In this document: positions 56,101 to 63,710 of the stretch, piece after piece | Position numbering within the stretch: position 1 is the stretch's first letter | Layout: every line of letters starts with the position of its first letter | From: Breoghania corrubedonensis | GTDB taxonomy: Bacteria > Pseudomonadota > Alphaproteobacteria > Rhizobiales > Stappiaceae | NCBI RefSeq assembly: GCF_003053845.1 | Contig: NZ_QAYG01000002.1 | Coordinates: 1 to 64,000 of the forward strand | DNA: 64,000 nt | Direction of reading: 5' to 3' | Notes under the pieces: model-generated | The model's database searches: none | Seen by the model: the letters and a program-made list of their open reading frames with translations, nothing else | Told to the model about the DNA's origin: nothing | Position numbers and translations under genes: made by a program

Positions 56101-58673
56101 TCGGCCGGCCCCCCTTCGGCGACCGAATCCTCAAAGAGCGGGCGGATACCGATGCGCGAGCTGTTCGGCATGACCTCGCGCGTCAGCGTCCGCTCCACAT
56201 AGCGCCCGCCAGCATCGACCAGCCTCGCGACCACGTCCGCCTTGGAAAGCTGCGTATCGACGGGGCTGTCGGGAAGCGTCAGGTCGAAGGAAAGCTTGCC
56301 TTGCACATCCGTTTTCAGACCGGCCGGCAGGGACGCGGAATTGGGATAGGCCTCCTCATCCGCAAGGCCGAATTCGTAGCCCTTGAAGGCGGACCACTCA
56401 CGCGTCGGACTGAGCGTGACCTCGCCTTCAAGCTTCATGCCGGCAGCAGGCGCGCCATAGAGATAGTCCGCCTTGAGCGAGATCGTGGCGGGCACGTCCG
56501 GGTCGAGCCGGTCCGCTTGAGATTCCAGCTCGAAAGCCACGCGCTCGGGCTCGAAATCCTCCACCAGGAAACTCACGTCAGCGAGCGCATCGCCCTTCGG
56601 ATCGGCATAGACGGCAAGCGACCAGGTGCCTCGCATCGCACCGGACGGCAGCTTCAGATCGACCGCGTGTCCGCCAAGCCCAGCATCGGTCACGACGGCC
56701 CGGCGCTGCTCCACGCCATCGGGGCGCTTGAACACGAAGGTCAGCGGCACGTCCGGCTGGGCCATCGCCTTGTCATCACGCGCCAGCGCAACGGCATGCA
56801 CCGTGGCTCCCGGCCGGTAGACCCCGCGCTCGGTATAGGCGAAGACATCCATCGGTCCGGGCGCGGGCCGGCCGTCGACACCACGGTCAGTCAGATCGAA
56901 AGGCGCCTTGGTGAGATCGAGGAAGGCATAGTCGCCCCCCTTCACGTTCGCATTCAGCACCGCCGGGCGATTCCCGCCGGTACCGCGCGCAAGGCCGGGA
57001 TCGAACGTCGCCTGCCCGCCAGCGTCCGTAACCGCGCTGCCCAGCACGTCGTTGTTGGCGGCCACCAGTGTCACGGTCACACCCGCGACCGCTTTGGCGG
57101 TCGAGAGCGAGCGGACGAAGACATGCAGCCCGTCGCGTCCCGAATAGGAGGTCAGCCCCAGATCGGAGACGATGAACCACTGTGTCGCGAAAGGGCCCCA
57201 CTGGTTGGAGCGGTCATCCGGCACCTTGGCGACCAGTGCATAGGCTCCCGGCTTCAGATCGAGGCCGATATCGTCGAGCGGGATAGCGGTCGTGACATCC
57301 TGGTTGAGTTTCGAGCCGACATCGATCTTGCCTTCCCAGACCTTGGAGCCGACATCGTCGGCCATCTGGTCGGCGCGCCAGGAATTGAGCTGGTCGAGGA
57401 AATTCCCCTCCCGCACGAGCCCGGCGAGCGCACGGTCGCTCACCCGGTAGATCGTCCCGGTCAGTTCCCTGGTGTTGACAGTGACGACGGGAATGGTCGG
57501 ATCGTCTCCCCTGGGCAACACATAGGCCCTGCCGACAAAGCGAACCGACGGCGCCCGGTCGCGCACGTAGACCGTGAGATTGGCGCCCTTTTCCAGCTTC
57601 TCGCCATCGGCCGCCGGAATGCCCGCCCGTACGGAGATGTCATAGCGCGCGCCATGCCGCACGCCATCGACGCAAATCTGCGCGTCTTCCACCGTGACCG
57701 AGGTGCCCGGCGCACCAAGCACGGAGACAAAATCGGCGAGGTTCGGCCGCAACGTCTGCAACTTGTCCGAAAAGATCAGGCAGATGCGCGGCGCGGCCGC
57801 ATCCGAATCCACCTGATGCTCGACGATGCGAAAGCCATATTCGGCGACCAGCCGGTCATAGTCGCCGCGAAGCCGCGCATCCTCGCGAATGGCAAGCGCC
57901 GCGCGATAGCTGCGGATGGCGGGTTTCCAGAGCTGGCGCGCCTTCAGCGAGACGGCCAGCGCTTCCAGCGACTGGATACGCGTATCGTCATCGGCCGAGC
58001 TGAGATAGGCGTTGACGGCGGCCGCCGTCGCGGTTTCGCGCATGCGCTGCTGGTCCTGCCAATCCTTCGGGTTGGCGGAATTGGCGGCCTTGGCCGCGGA
58101 CAGCCAGAGATCGGAGCGTTCGCCGGCGAGCACAAGCGCGCGGCCGAAGAAGGTCACCGCTTCAATCGGGTGGCCGGACGCCATGGCCCCTTCCGCGTTG
58201 CGGATCAGTGCGTCGAGACCGAGGGAGCCGGGCGTGTAGCGTGTGGCGAGGCTGGCGGCGAAACGGTCCGCCTCCTGGCGCAGCGAAGAGGGCAGATAGT
58301 CCAGTTCCGCCCGCCGCGCCTCGCTGTCACGGGGCGATGCCTGCGGCTTGACCTCCACCACCCGACCGGCGACCGCGCCTGCAAAACGCCGCAGGTCGCC
58401 GAAATCGCGCTTCAGAAAGCACCAGCGGGCGCTCTGGTTGTAGGTGAAGGCCTTGCATTCGGGATCGTCGAGACAGACGGCCTTGCAGGCTTCCAGATCG
58501 ACGTCTTTCGCGGTCCGATAGTCGGCACCGAAATAGTCCGCATCCGGAACCGTGACGATCCGCTTTTCCGCAGCGGTTGCCGGTATGGCGGTCAAAAGCA
58601 CGGCGCCGATCGCCGCCGCAGCTCCCATCATGGCCGCTTTGGAGGCAAACCGCCGTAATTTTCCGCCACGCAT
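53157..58673 (-). CDS. Bacterial alpha-2-macroglobulin with N-terminal PAN/Apple domain
   Basis: An 1838-residue periplasmic protein thought to trap proteases and guard the envelope, working beside PBP1C. The N-terminus is a signal peptide (AAIGAVLLTAIPATAA) with no lipobox Cys, so it is probably soluble rather than a lipoprotein. A PAN/Apple-like Cys module follows (DLEACKAVCLDDPECKAFTY), then a TPR-like helical stretch to about 290, macroglobulin domains, and the thioester motif YPYGCTEQL with Cys1385. The ATG at 58673 has GGGAG 8 bases upstream; an extension to 58739 is unneeded. The thioester presence means covalent trapping is possible. Confidence 0.93.
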   Translation of the reverse strand: MRGGKLRRFASKAAMMGAAAAIGAVLLTAIPATAAEKRIVTVPDADYFGADYRTAKDVDLEACKAVCLDDPECKAFTYNQSARWCFLKRDFGDLRRFAGAVAGRVVEVKPQASPRDSEARRAELDYLPSSLRQEADRFAASLATRYTPGSLGLDALIRNAEGAMASGHPIEAVTFFGRALVLAGERSDLWLSAAKAANSANPKDWQDQQRMRETATAAAVNAYLSSADDDTRIQSLEALAVSLKARQLWKPAIRSYRAALAIREDARLRGDYDRLVAEYGFRIVEHQVDSDAAAPRICLIFSDKLQTLRPNLADFVSVLGAPGTSVTVEDAQICVDGVRHGARYDISVRAGIPAADGEKLEKGANLTVYVRDRAPSVRFVGRAYVLPRGDDPTIPVVTVNTRELTGTIYRVSDRALAGLVREGNFLDQLNSWRADQMADDVGSKVWEGKIDVGSKLNQDVTTAIPLDDIGLDLKPGAYALVAKVPDDRSNQWGPFATQWFIVSDLGLTSYSGRDGLHVFVRSLSTAKAVAGVTVTLVAANNDVLGSAVTDAGGQATFDPGLARGTGGNRPAVLNANVKGGDYAFLDLTKAPFDLTDRGVDGRPAPGPMDVFAYTERGVYRPGATVHAVALARDDKAMAQPDVPLTFVFKRPDGVEQRRAVVTDAGLGGHAVDLKLPSGAMRGTWSLAVYADPKGDALADVSFLVEDFEPERVAFELESQADRLDPDVPATISLKADYLYGAPAAGMKLEGEVTLSPTREWSAFKGYEFGLADEEAYPNSASLPAGLKTDVQGKLSFDLTLPDSPVDTQLSKADVVARLVDAGGRYVERTLTREVMPNSSRIGIRPLFEDSVAEGGPAEFNVILAGRDGKRMAAKDVAWTLSKIETHYQWFKANGSWQFDAVKTTRRISAGTLDLDARDPGRLSLPVDWGRFRLEISGGPDQTATSVEFSAGWYVAKASADTPDVLEVGLDKQRYRPGEVAKLRLQPRFGGIALIAVMADGLIDTKLVEVKGAEETSVDLPVTDAWGPGAYVTVTLYRPMDIAAKRMPSRAIGLTWLDVDPGKRDLSIELSTPETMRPNGTLAVPVKLANLAPGEEAYITVAAVDVGILNLTRYEPPAPDDWYFGQRKLGVEMRDLYGQLIDRMAGTRGAVRSGGDGMGLRADGPPPTQKPLALFSGVVKVDDDGEATVDFNIPDFNGTVKVMAVAWSAAGIGHASADVIVRDPVVASVSLPRFLNPGDNSRMLVELDNVEGPAGTYRLSFTETPEIAIAAADSDLTVELAAKEHKAVRVPIEGRIVGDAELTLVINGPDGPVATKTLALGVRDLTPDVTRRTVVSLVPGQSIYLGSSMLDGLRPEASHVSFSAGALAGLDVVGLLSSLNRYPYGCTEQLTSAALPLLYLNKVAEASGMTKDAELRNRVQRALAGILSNQASNGAFGVWSPNDEGRSLWLDAYVTDFLTRAREADYDVPSLAYSQALDNLANSLAYASDFHDGGEDVAYALYVLTRAGRSSIGDIRYYIDTKLADFATSLARAQLGAAAALYGEKARAQTAFASAVTEIRSTDGKPWHYRSDYGSYLRDTAGVLALAADSGMSNLNFDDLTHRIAADVAARARLSTQEKAWMLLAADALLKKDKAADLTLDGDALGSPATRLFGGAVLMNAALQVSNAGADAVDVATTVTGPAIGPLAPAGNGFTLTRETYDLDGKPVDAATVAQNQRMVVVLRVQALDDLSGRLMVVDPLPAGFEIDNPRLVRSGDLGGLDWLALDSQVTHTEFRDDRFVATFDRDGSGVRNTTFAYLVRAVTPGSYARPPAQVEDMYRPDRFARTGTERVEVVGPNR

Positions 58674-58841
58674 GACGCTCTCTCCCGATTTCTTCGACCC
58701 GTTGCGGGCACCAGAGGGGCGATGCGACGTACGTACCAAAAGCCCCCGAAGCGTGAAACAGGGAGTGAAGACGCCTCGCGTGGAAAAAGCAAGGCGAGAG
58801 CGGCGTTTTACGCGCTATTCAAGCGGGGCGGCAAGGACGCG

Positions 58842-60302
58842 TCAGCCCGGCGTTCCCCAGCTTTCGCGCTTGCGGTAGAGCGTGGAGGGCGAAACCCCGA
58901 GCGTGCGTGCGGCGCGCGGCAACGATCCGTTGCAGGCCTCGATGGTCGCCTCGATGAACCGGCGTTCCATTTCCGCCAGCGTTTCGCCGACGGCAAGGCC
59001 AAGCATCGTGTCCCCCTCCGCTCCCTGCGGGCCGGGCTCCGGCCCACCCGCCGGATCGGCCTGCGGCTCGGCTTCAGGGGCGGTTGCCCCGGCGGGGTGC
59101 GCCACGCCGCTCGCATCGCCAGTCTCGCCGCTGATCCGTGCCGGCAGCATGTCAGCGGTGAGCACCTCGCCTTCATGAGCCTCCACGGCGCAATGAATGA
59201 CGGCCTGCAACTCGCGCACATTGCCCGGCCAGTCATAGGACGCGAGCATCGCGCGCGCCTGCGGCGTGAGGCTGCGGAAACTCTTGCCCGCCTCCGCTGC
59301 CGCTTCGCGCAACATGCGCACCGCGATATCCACCGCATCGCCCTCACGCTCGCGCAATGGCGGCAGATGGATCGGCAGAACATGCAGACGATAGAACAGA
59401 TCCTCTCGGAACCGCCCGGACGTCACCTCCTGCATGGGATCGCAGTCCGTGGCGCAGATGACCCGGACATCCACCGCCATCTCCCGCCCTGTGCCATGAG
59501 GCGTGAACCTGCCGGTCTGCAGGAAATGGAGGAGCTTCGCCTGAAGCTCTATATCGAGCGCACAGACATCGCGGATGAACAGTGTGCCCCCATCGGCCCT
59601 GAGTGCGGCCCCTCCCGGCCCGAACGTGGTGGCGGGTCCCGCATCCGGCGCATGGCCAAAGATCTCTGCCTCCAGCCGATCCGCCGGCAAATGCGCACAA
59701 TCGAGAAAGACGAACGGCTCCTGCGCACGCGGCCCGGCCTGGTGGATGGCTTCGGCGCAGACTTCCTTGCCGGTCCCGCTCTCACCCGTGATGAACACCG
59801 TCGCGCGCGAACGCGCGACACTTTCCACCATCCGGTAGACCGAGCGCATCGCCACAGAGCGTCCAATGAAACCGAAATAGCCGGCGGGGCCCATATCCGG
59901 GCTCAGGTCTTCCACCGCAGCATGCAGGATAGCGCGCTCGCGCGCATTGCGCAGTGTCGTCGACAGCCGAAGAGCCTCCACCGGCTCGACAAGAAAGTCG
60001 AAAGCCCCGCGCACACGGGCGGCATCGACGGCTCCTCGTGCCGTGAGCACCAAAACGACAGTATGCGACAAATCGCGCTCCGCAAGCATACGGATCAGCG
60101 CCGCACCATCCATGTCGTCCAGCTCTTCGGCAACCAGCACGACCCGCTGGCACGCGCCTTCCAGAGCCTTGAGCGCGGTCGCTCCATCGGGCGCGGTCTC
60201 GACGGCGATCCCGGCCTCGCGAAGCGCGCTCCTGCGTGCGTCGTTCTCCAGCACTTCGCCCACGGCCAGCACCGGCGCGTTGCCGAATTCCCTATTGGTC
60301 AT
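58842..60302 (-). CDS. NtrC-shaped transcriptional regulator with degenerate receiver and AAA+ motifs
   Basis: A 486-residue protein with receiver, AAA+ and Fis-type helix-turn-helix (LPRAARTLGVSPSTLYRKRE). The receiver is atypical: the phosphoacceptor position (about residue 58) is Ala in VVLVAEELDDMDG, the first acidic pair reads VGEV, and the conserved Lys is Glu106 (FLVEPVE). In the AAA+ domain Walker A is intact (GESGTGKE, 173-180), but the GAFTGA loop expected after EIFGH (about 217-231) is absent, and Walker B reads GTLFIRDV instead of the family DE. The arginine-finger region RFREDLFYRLHVLP is kept. It is therefore unlikely to be a phosphorylation-controlled sigma-54 activator. The start at 60302 has AGGAG upstream. 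Confidence 0.88.
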   Translation of the reverse strand: MTNREFGNAPVLAVGEVLENDARRSALREAGIAVETAPDGATALKALEGACQRVVLVAEELDDMDGAALIRMLAERDLSHTVVLVLTARGAVDAARVRGAFDFLVEPVEALRLSTTLRNARERAILHAAVEDLSPDMGPAGYFGFIGRSVAMRSVYRMVESVARSRATVFITGESGTGKEVCAEAIHQAGPRAQEPFVFLDCAHLPADRLEAEIFGHAPDAGPATTFGPGGAALRADGGTLFIRDVCALDIELQAKLLHFLQTGRFTPHGTGREMAVDVRVICATDCDPMQEVTSGRFREDLFYRLHVLPIHLPPLREREGDAVDIAVRMLREAAAEAGKSFRSLTPQARAMLASYDWPGNVRELQAVIHCAVEAHEGEVLTADMLPARISGETGDASGVAHPAGATAPEAEPQADPAGGPEPGPQGAEGDTMLGLAVGETLAEMERRFIEATIEACNGSLPRAARTLGVSPSTLYRKRESWGTPG

Positions 60303-60619
60303 AGCTCGTCTCCTGGCGACCCCGTCTCGCCACACGCCGGCAAGGAGTCGACGCTCCCGGAGACTTACGCGAATCCCATTTTGCAAAGCTTAAGAGCGGT
60401 GACGAAATTGCGCCTATTGCGGATGGCAGAAGACCCCGCCTGCGACATATTGCACCCGCACAGTACATACCGCAACGTCAATGCAAGCCATTGCCATCAC
60501 GTGACCATTCTTGAAGTGCATTGCACAAGACTCGTGCTTGACCTGACAGCCGCATCGTCCGAAATTCCCTCCGAACCCGGACTGCGAATTAGTCTACTTA
60601 AAAAAAGGAACCTACACCC
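60303..60619. promoter_or_regulatory. Divergent promoter region of the NtrC-like gene and the peroxiredoxin
   Basis: 317 bp without a gene. A short dyad GTGCA-T-TGCAC lies at 60516-60526, about 95 bp before the peroxiredoxin start. TTGACC at 60538-60543 could be its -35 box. TCACGTGA lies at 60498-60505. No site is established. Confidence 0.4.
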
Positions 60620-61162
60620 ATGTTTGCTCAGAAGCTTCCCGATGTGACCTTCCACACGCGTGTGCGTGACGAGTCCATCGAGGGGCCCAATCCGTTCCGC
60701 TGGGAAGACAAGACCACGGCCGACTATTTCGCCGGCAAGCGCGTCGTGCTCTTCTCGCTGCCCGGCGCCTTCACGCCGACCTGCTCCACCTATCAGCTCC
60801 CCGATTTCGAGAAGCTCTATCCGGAATTCCAGGCCGAAGGCATCGACGAGATCTACTGCGTCGCCGTCAACGACGCCTTCGTTATGAACGCCTGGGCGAA
60901 GGCGCAAGGCGTCGAGCACGTGAAGGTGATCCCGGACGGTTCCGGCGAGTTCACGCGCAAGATGGGCATGCTGGTCTGCAAGGACAATCTGGGCTTCGGC
61001 ATGCGCTCCTGGCGCTATGCGGCGGTCGTCAACGACGGCAAGGTCGAGCAGTGGTTCGTCGAGGAGGGCTACTCCGACAACTGCGATACGGACCCCTATG
61101 GCGTCTCCTCCCCGCAGAACATCCTGGAGAACCTGCGCGCCCGCAAGACCGAGGCGGCCTGA
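60620..61162 (+). CDS. Peroxiredoxin (Prx5/AhpE-like, glutaredoxin-type)
   Basis: A 180-residue thiol peroxidase reducing hydroperoxides. The peroxidatic Cys55 sits in LPGAFTPTCSTYQLP, the Prx5-subfamily version of the active site, with the conserved Arg in NLGFGMRSWRYA. Family members take electrons from glutaredoxin or thioredoxin. GGAACC lies upstream of the ATG. It is a single-gene transcript closed by a strong terminator, divergent from the NtrC-like regulator. Confidence 0.94.
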   Translation: MFAQKLPDVTFHTRVRDESIEGPNPFRWEDKTTADYFAGKRVVLFSLPGAFTPTCSTYQLPDFEKLYPEFQAEGIDEIYCVAVNDAFVMNAWAKAQGVEHVKVIPDGSGEFTRKMGMLVCKDNLGFGMRSWRYAAVVNDGKVEQWFVEEGYSDNCDTDPYGVSSPQNILENLRARKTEAA

Positions 61163-61197
61163 GCACCCCAAGGTCCTTCAAGAACATCTGGCAATAC

Positions 61198-61224
61198 CCC
61201 GGGCCACGAGGCCCGGGTTTTTTT
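61198..61224 (+). terminator. Terminator of the peroxiredoxin gene
   Basis: CCCGGGCC-ACGA-GGCCCGGG stem followed by seven T: a textbook intrinsic terminator 35 bases after the stop. Confidence 0.95.
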
Positions 61225-61478
61225 GTGTGGTCAGTCGCAATGCGCGCGGTCATGCAGCGCCGCTGCGGCACGTTTCTTCAAGCCGCCAAGGCCATTGCAT
61301 CGATGCGGAAACGGGCGCTATCACTTCGCGCCTCACCCCCGGGCCCGCCTTCGCCGTCCATGCGAGCCAGCCCTCGGACTTCACCCAACACGAAGCATCG
61401 CGCGAAAGGCCCACTGAAGCCGCGCCCCACGGTGTTTCATCCCCATCCTGCGGGACACGATTGCGGAGATACTTTGAA
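61225..61478. other. Upstream region of the isoaspartyl peptidase gene
   Basis: 254 bp. The frame of the next gene stays open through it, but the translation shows no family resemblance. Nothing else was recognised. Confidence 0.4.
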
Positions 61479-62408
61479 ATGGCTGATTGCGGTTGGGCTC
61501 TGGCACTGCATGGCGGTGCGGGTACGATCCTCAAGGAAACGATGACGCCGGACCGCGAAGCGGGCTACCGGGCGGGCCTTGAGGCCGCATTGGCGGCGGG
61601 GCGCGAGGTGCTCTCGGCGGGCGGCAGCGCGGAGGACGCGGTCGTGGCCACGGTCATGGTCCTGGAAGACAATCCGCTCTTCAATGCCGGACGCGGCAGC
61701 GTCCTGACCAGTGCGGGAACGGTCGAGATGGACGCCGCGATCATGCGCGGACGCGATCGTGCGGCGGGAACCGTCGCCGGCATTCACGGCGTGCGCAACC
61801 CGATCTGTCTGGCGCGGAGGGTCATGGAACGGTCGGATCACGTGATGTTCTGCGGCGCCGGCGCGCAGGTCTTCGCGCTCGAGCAGGGTTTTGAGGAACT
61901 GCCCGCCTCCTATTTCGAGACCGAGCACCGGCGCAACCAGTTGCGCGAGGCCCAGGAGAAAAACGAGATCTCCCTCGATCACAACGACCACAAGTATGGA
62001 ACCGTCGGCTGCGTGGCACGCGACCGCAACGGCGATCTGGCGGCCGCCACATCGACCGGCGGCATGACCAACAAGCGCCCCGGCCGGGTCGGCGACAGTC
62101 CGGTGATCGGTGCGGGGACATATGCCAGCAATGACGGTGCTGCGATTTCCGCGACGGGCCACGGCGAAGCCTTCATCCGCGAAACGGTGGCGCGCGATAT
62201 CGCGGCGCTGGTGCAGTATGCCGGGCTCGACCTGACGGAAGCGGTGCGGCGCAAGGTGATGGTGGACCTGCCCCGCATCGGCGGCGACGGCGGCGTGATC
62301 GCCATCGCACCGGCGGGCGCTCCGGTCCTGATGTTCAACACGCGGGGCATGTACCGCGCATCGGCTTGCGAAGGCGGCGATGCCAAGCTGGGGATCTACG
62401 CCGACTGA
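61479..62408 (+). CDS. Isoaspartyl peptidase / plant-type L-asparaginase (Ntn hydrolase)
   Basis: A 309-residue precursor that cleaves itself to alpha and beta chains; it hydrolyses beta-aspartyl dipeptides and asparagine. It begins MADCGWALALHGGAGTI, then PLFNAGRGSVLTSAGTVEMD. The autocleavage site is before the Thr in KYGTVGCVARD (about residue 172), with TSTGGMTNKRPGRVGDSPV and ISATGHGEAFIR as substrate-binding segments. The ATG at 61479 is chosen because family resemblance starts there; GGAG lies 11 bases upstream. Confidence 0.93.
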   Translation: MADCGWALALHGGAGTILKETMTPDREAGYRAGLEAALAAGREVLSAGGSAEDAVVATVMVLEDNPLFNAGRGSVLTSAGTVEMDAAIMRGRDRAAGTVAGIHGVRNPICLARRVMERSDHVMFCGAGAQVFALEQGFEELPASYFETEHRRNQLREAQEKNEISLDHNDHKYGTVGCVARDRNGDLAAATSTGGMTNKRPGRVGDSPVIGAGTYASNDGAAISATGHGEAFIRETVARDIAALVQYAGLDLTEAVRRKVMVDLPRIGGDGGVIAIAPAGAPVLMFNTRGMYRASACEGGDAKLGIYAD

Positions 62409-62915
62409 GGCACCATCTGCCCCATCGCGTCCGCGCGCACCCTGTCCGCGGACGCGATGGGGCCCTCCTTCGGGACGACCCACATCCCACGTGCCATCAC
62501 GCGAAACTCTCACGCCACCCGATTTTTGGGGAATAAAGGGGCATCATTTCCTGCTCGCCAACGTCGCCATACGGCACGTGAGCCGTAAAACGCCTTATAT
62601 TTCAGATATCTCATTTATTTAAGTCAAATATACATCATATTTCATGATGAAAAGTCATGAGATAATTGTAAAACCACATAAGATACATAGAAGATAAATT
62701 TAGATACATATATCTAATTATAAAATAGAGATAACAACTTGAATCACCCAACGGTATCATCAGTCTGCCGCTGATGTCGGCAAAATGGATTCAAATTGGG
62801 CGGCGATTGCCGTTCATTTGGTCAATCGACCAATGTAACAAATCATACATGCCTGTTACGATCGCTAACGAATAGAACAGATCGAAGCGCACTTCCGCGT
62901 GCGAGGAACTGACCT
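62409..62915. other. AT-rich upstream region of the livGF genes
   Basis: 507 bp without a credible gene. 62590-62755 is the most AT-rich stretch of the window, with near-palindromic patches such as TAGATACATATATCTA. It leads to a dyad at 62818-62833. It probably contains the promoter of the ABC transporter operon. Confidence 0.5.
62818..62833. promoter_or_regulatory. 16-bp dyad upstream of livG, GntR/FadR-type operator candidate
   Basis: TTGGTC-AATC-GACCAA, perfect 6-base arms, 82 bp before the livG start. TGGTC/GACCA half-sites are typical of FadR-subfamily GntR regulators. No such regulator is in the window. Confidence 0.45.
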
Positions 62916-63710
62916 ATGCCAAGCGATAACGGCGCCCTGCTGTCCGTCCGTCAACTCAACAAGAGCTTCGGCGGGATCAAGGCCCTGTCCGGGGTCGACT
63001 TTGAGATTCCGCAAGGCGTTCTGGCCGGTCTCATAGGGCCGAACGGATCGGGCAAGACGACCGCCTTCAATCTGGTTACGGGTGTCCTGAAGCCGACCTC
63101 GGGACAGATCGTCTTCCGCGCCGTCGACGTGACGGGCAACGCCCCGGAACGCAATGCCGAACTGGGCATGGCCCGCACCTTCCAGAACATCCGCCTGTTT
63201 CGCGACCTGCCCGTCATCGACAACGTGATGGTCGGCCTGCACATGCGCAACGGGCCCGGCTTCTGGTCGACGGTTCTGGGCCTGCCGCGCGCCTCGATCG
63301 CGGAACGCAACATCCGCAAGGAGGCGTTGGAAGCGCTCGAGGTCCTGGGGCTTGCCGACAAGGCGCACCAGATTGTCGCCAACCTGCCCTATGGCGACCA
63401 GCGCAAGGTCGAGTTCGCCCGCGCCCTCGCCACCAAGCCGCAACTGCTGCTGCTCGACGAGCCGACGGCTGGGATGAACCCGCAAGAGACGGCCGATCTT
63501 GGCAAGACGATTTCGAAACTCCACAAGGACCTCTCCCTGACCGTTCTTCTGGTCGAACACGACATGAAGATGGTGATGGGGATCTGCGAAGAACTGACGG
63601 TCATCAATCAGGGAAAGATGCTGGCCTCCGGCACGCCGCAGGAGATCCAGAACAATTCCGCCGTCATCGACGCCTATCTGGGCCGCCGCCGCGAGAAGCA
63701 CGATGCTTGA
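62916..63710 (+). CDS. livG: Branched-chain amino-acid type ABC transporter, ATP-binding protein LivG
   Basis: A 264-residue ABC ATPase. Walker A is GLIGPNGSGKTTAFNL, the signature region LPYGDQRKVEFARALATKP, and Walker B LLLLDEPTAGMNPQE, with the switch His in LLVEHDMKMVMGI. The LivG-type GMARTFQNIRLFRDLPVIDN is diagnostic of the HAAT family. Substrates of this family range from Leu/Ile/Val to urea and amides, so the ligand is open. It comes first in its transcript, ahead of livF, whereas permease genes often precede it. Confidence 0.94.
   Translation: MPSDNGALLSVRQLNKSFGGIKALSGVDFEIPQGVLAGLIGPNGSGKTTAFNLVTGVLKPTSGQIVFRAVDVTGNAPERNAELGMARTFQNIRLFRDLPVIDNVMVGLHMRNGPGFWSTVLGLPRASIAERNIRKEALEALEVLGLADKAHQIVANLPYGDQRKVEFARALATKPQLLLLDEPTAGMNPQETADLGKTISKLHKDLSLTVLLVEHDMKMVMGICEELTVINQGKMLASGTPQEIQNNSAVIDAYLGRRREKHDA

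Noticed and set aside
53061-58658. Two very long open frames antisense to the alpha-2-macroglobulin gene
   Set aside because: Composition is that of a reverse-complement shadow (Arg, His, Asp, Gly rich), and the minus-strand protein has clear domains including the thioester.
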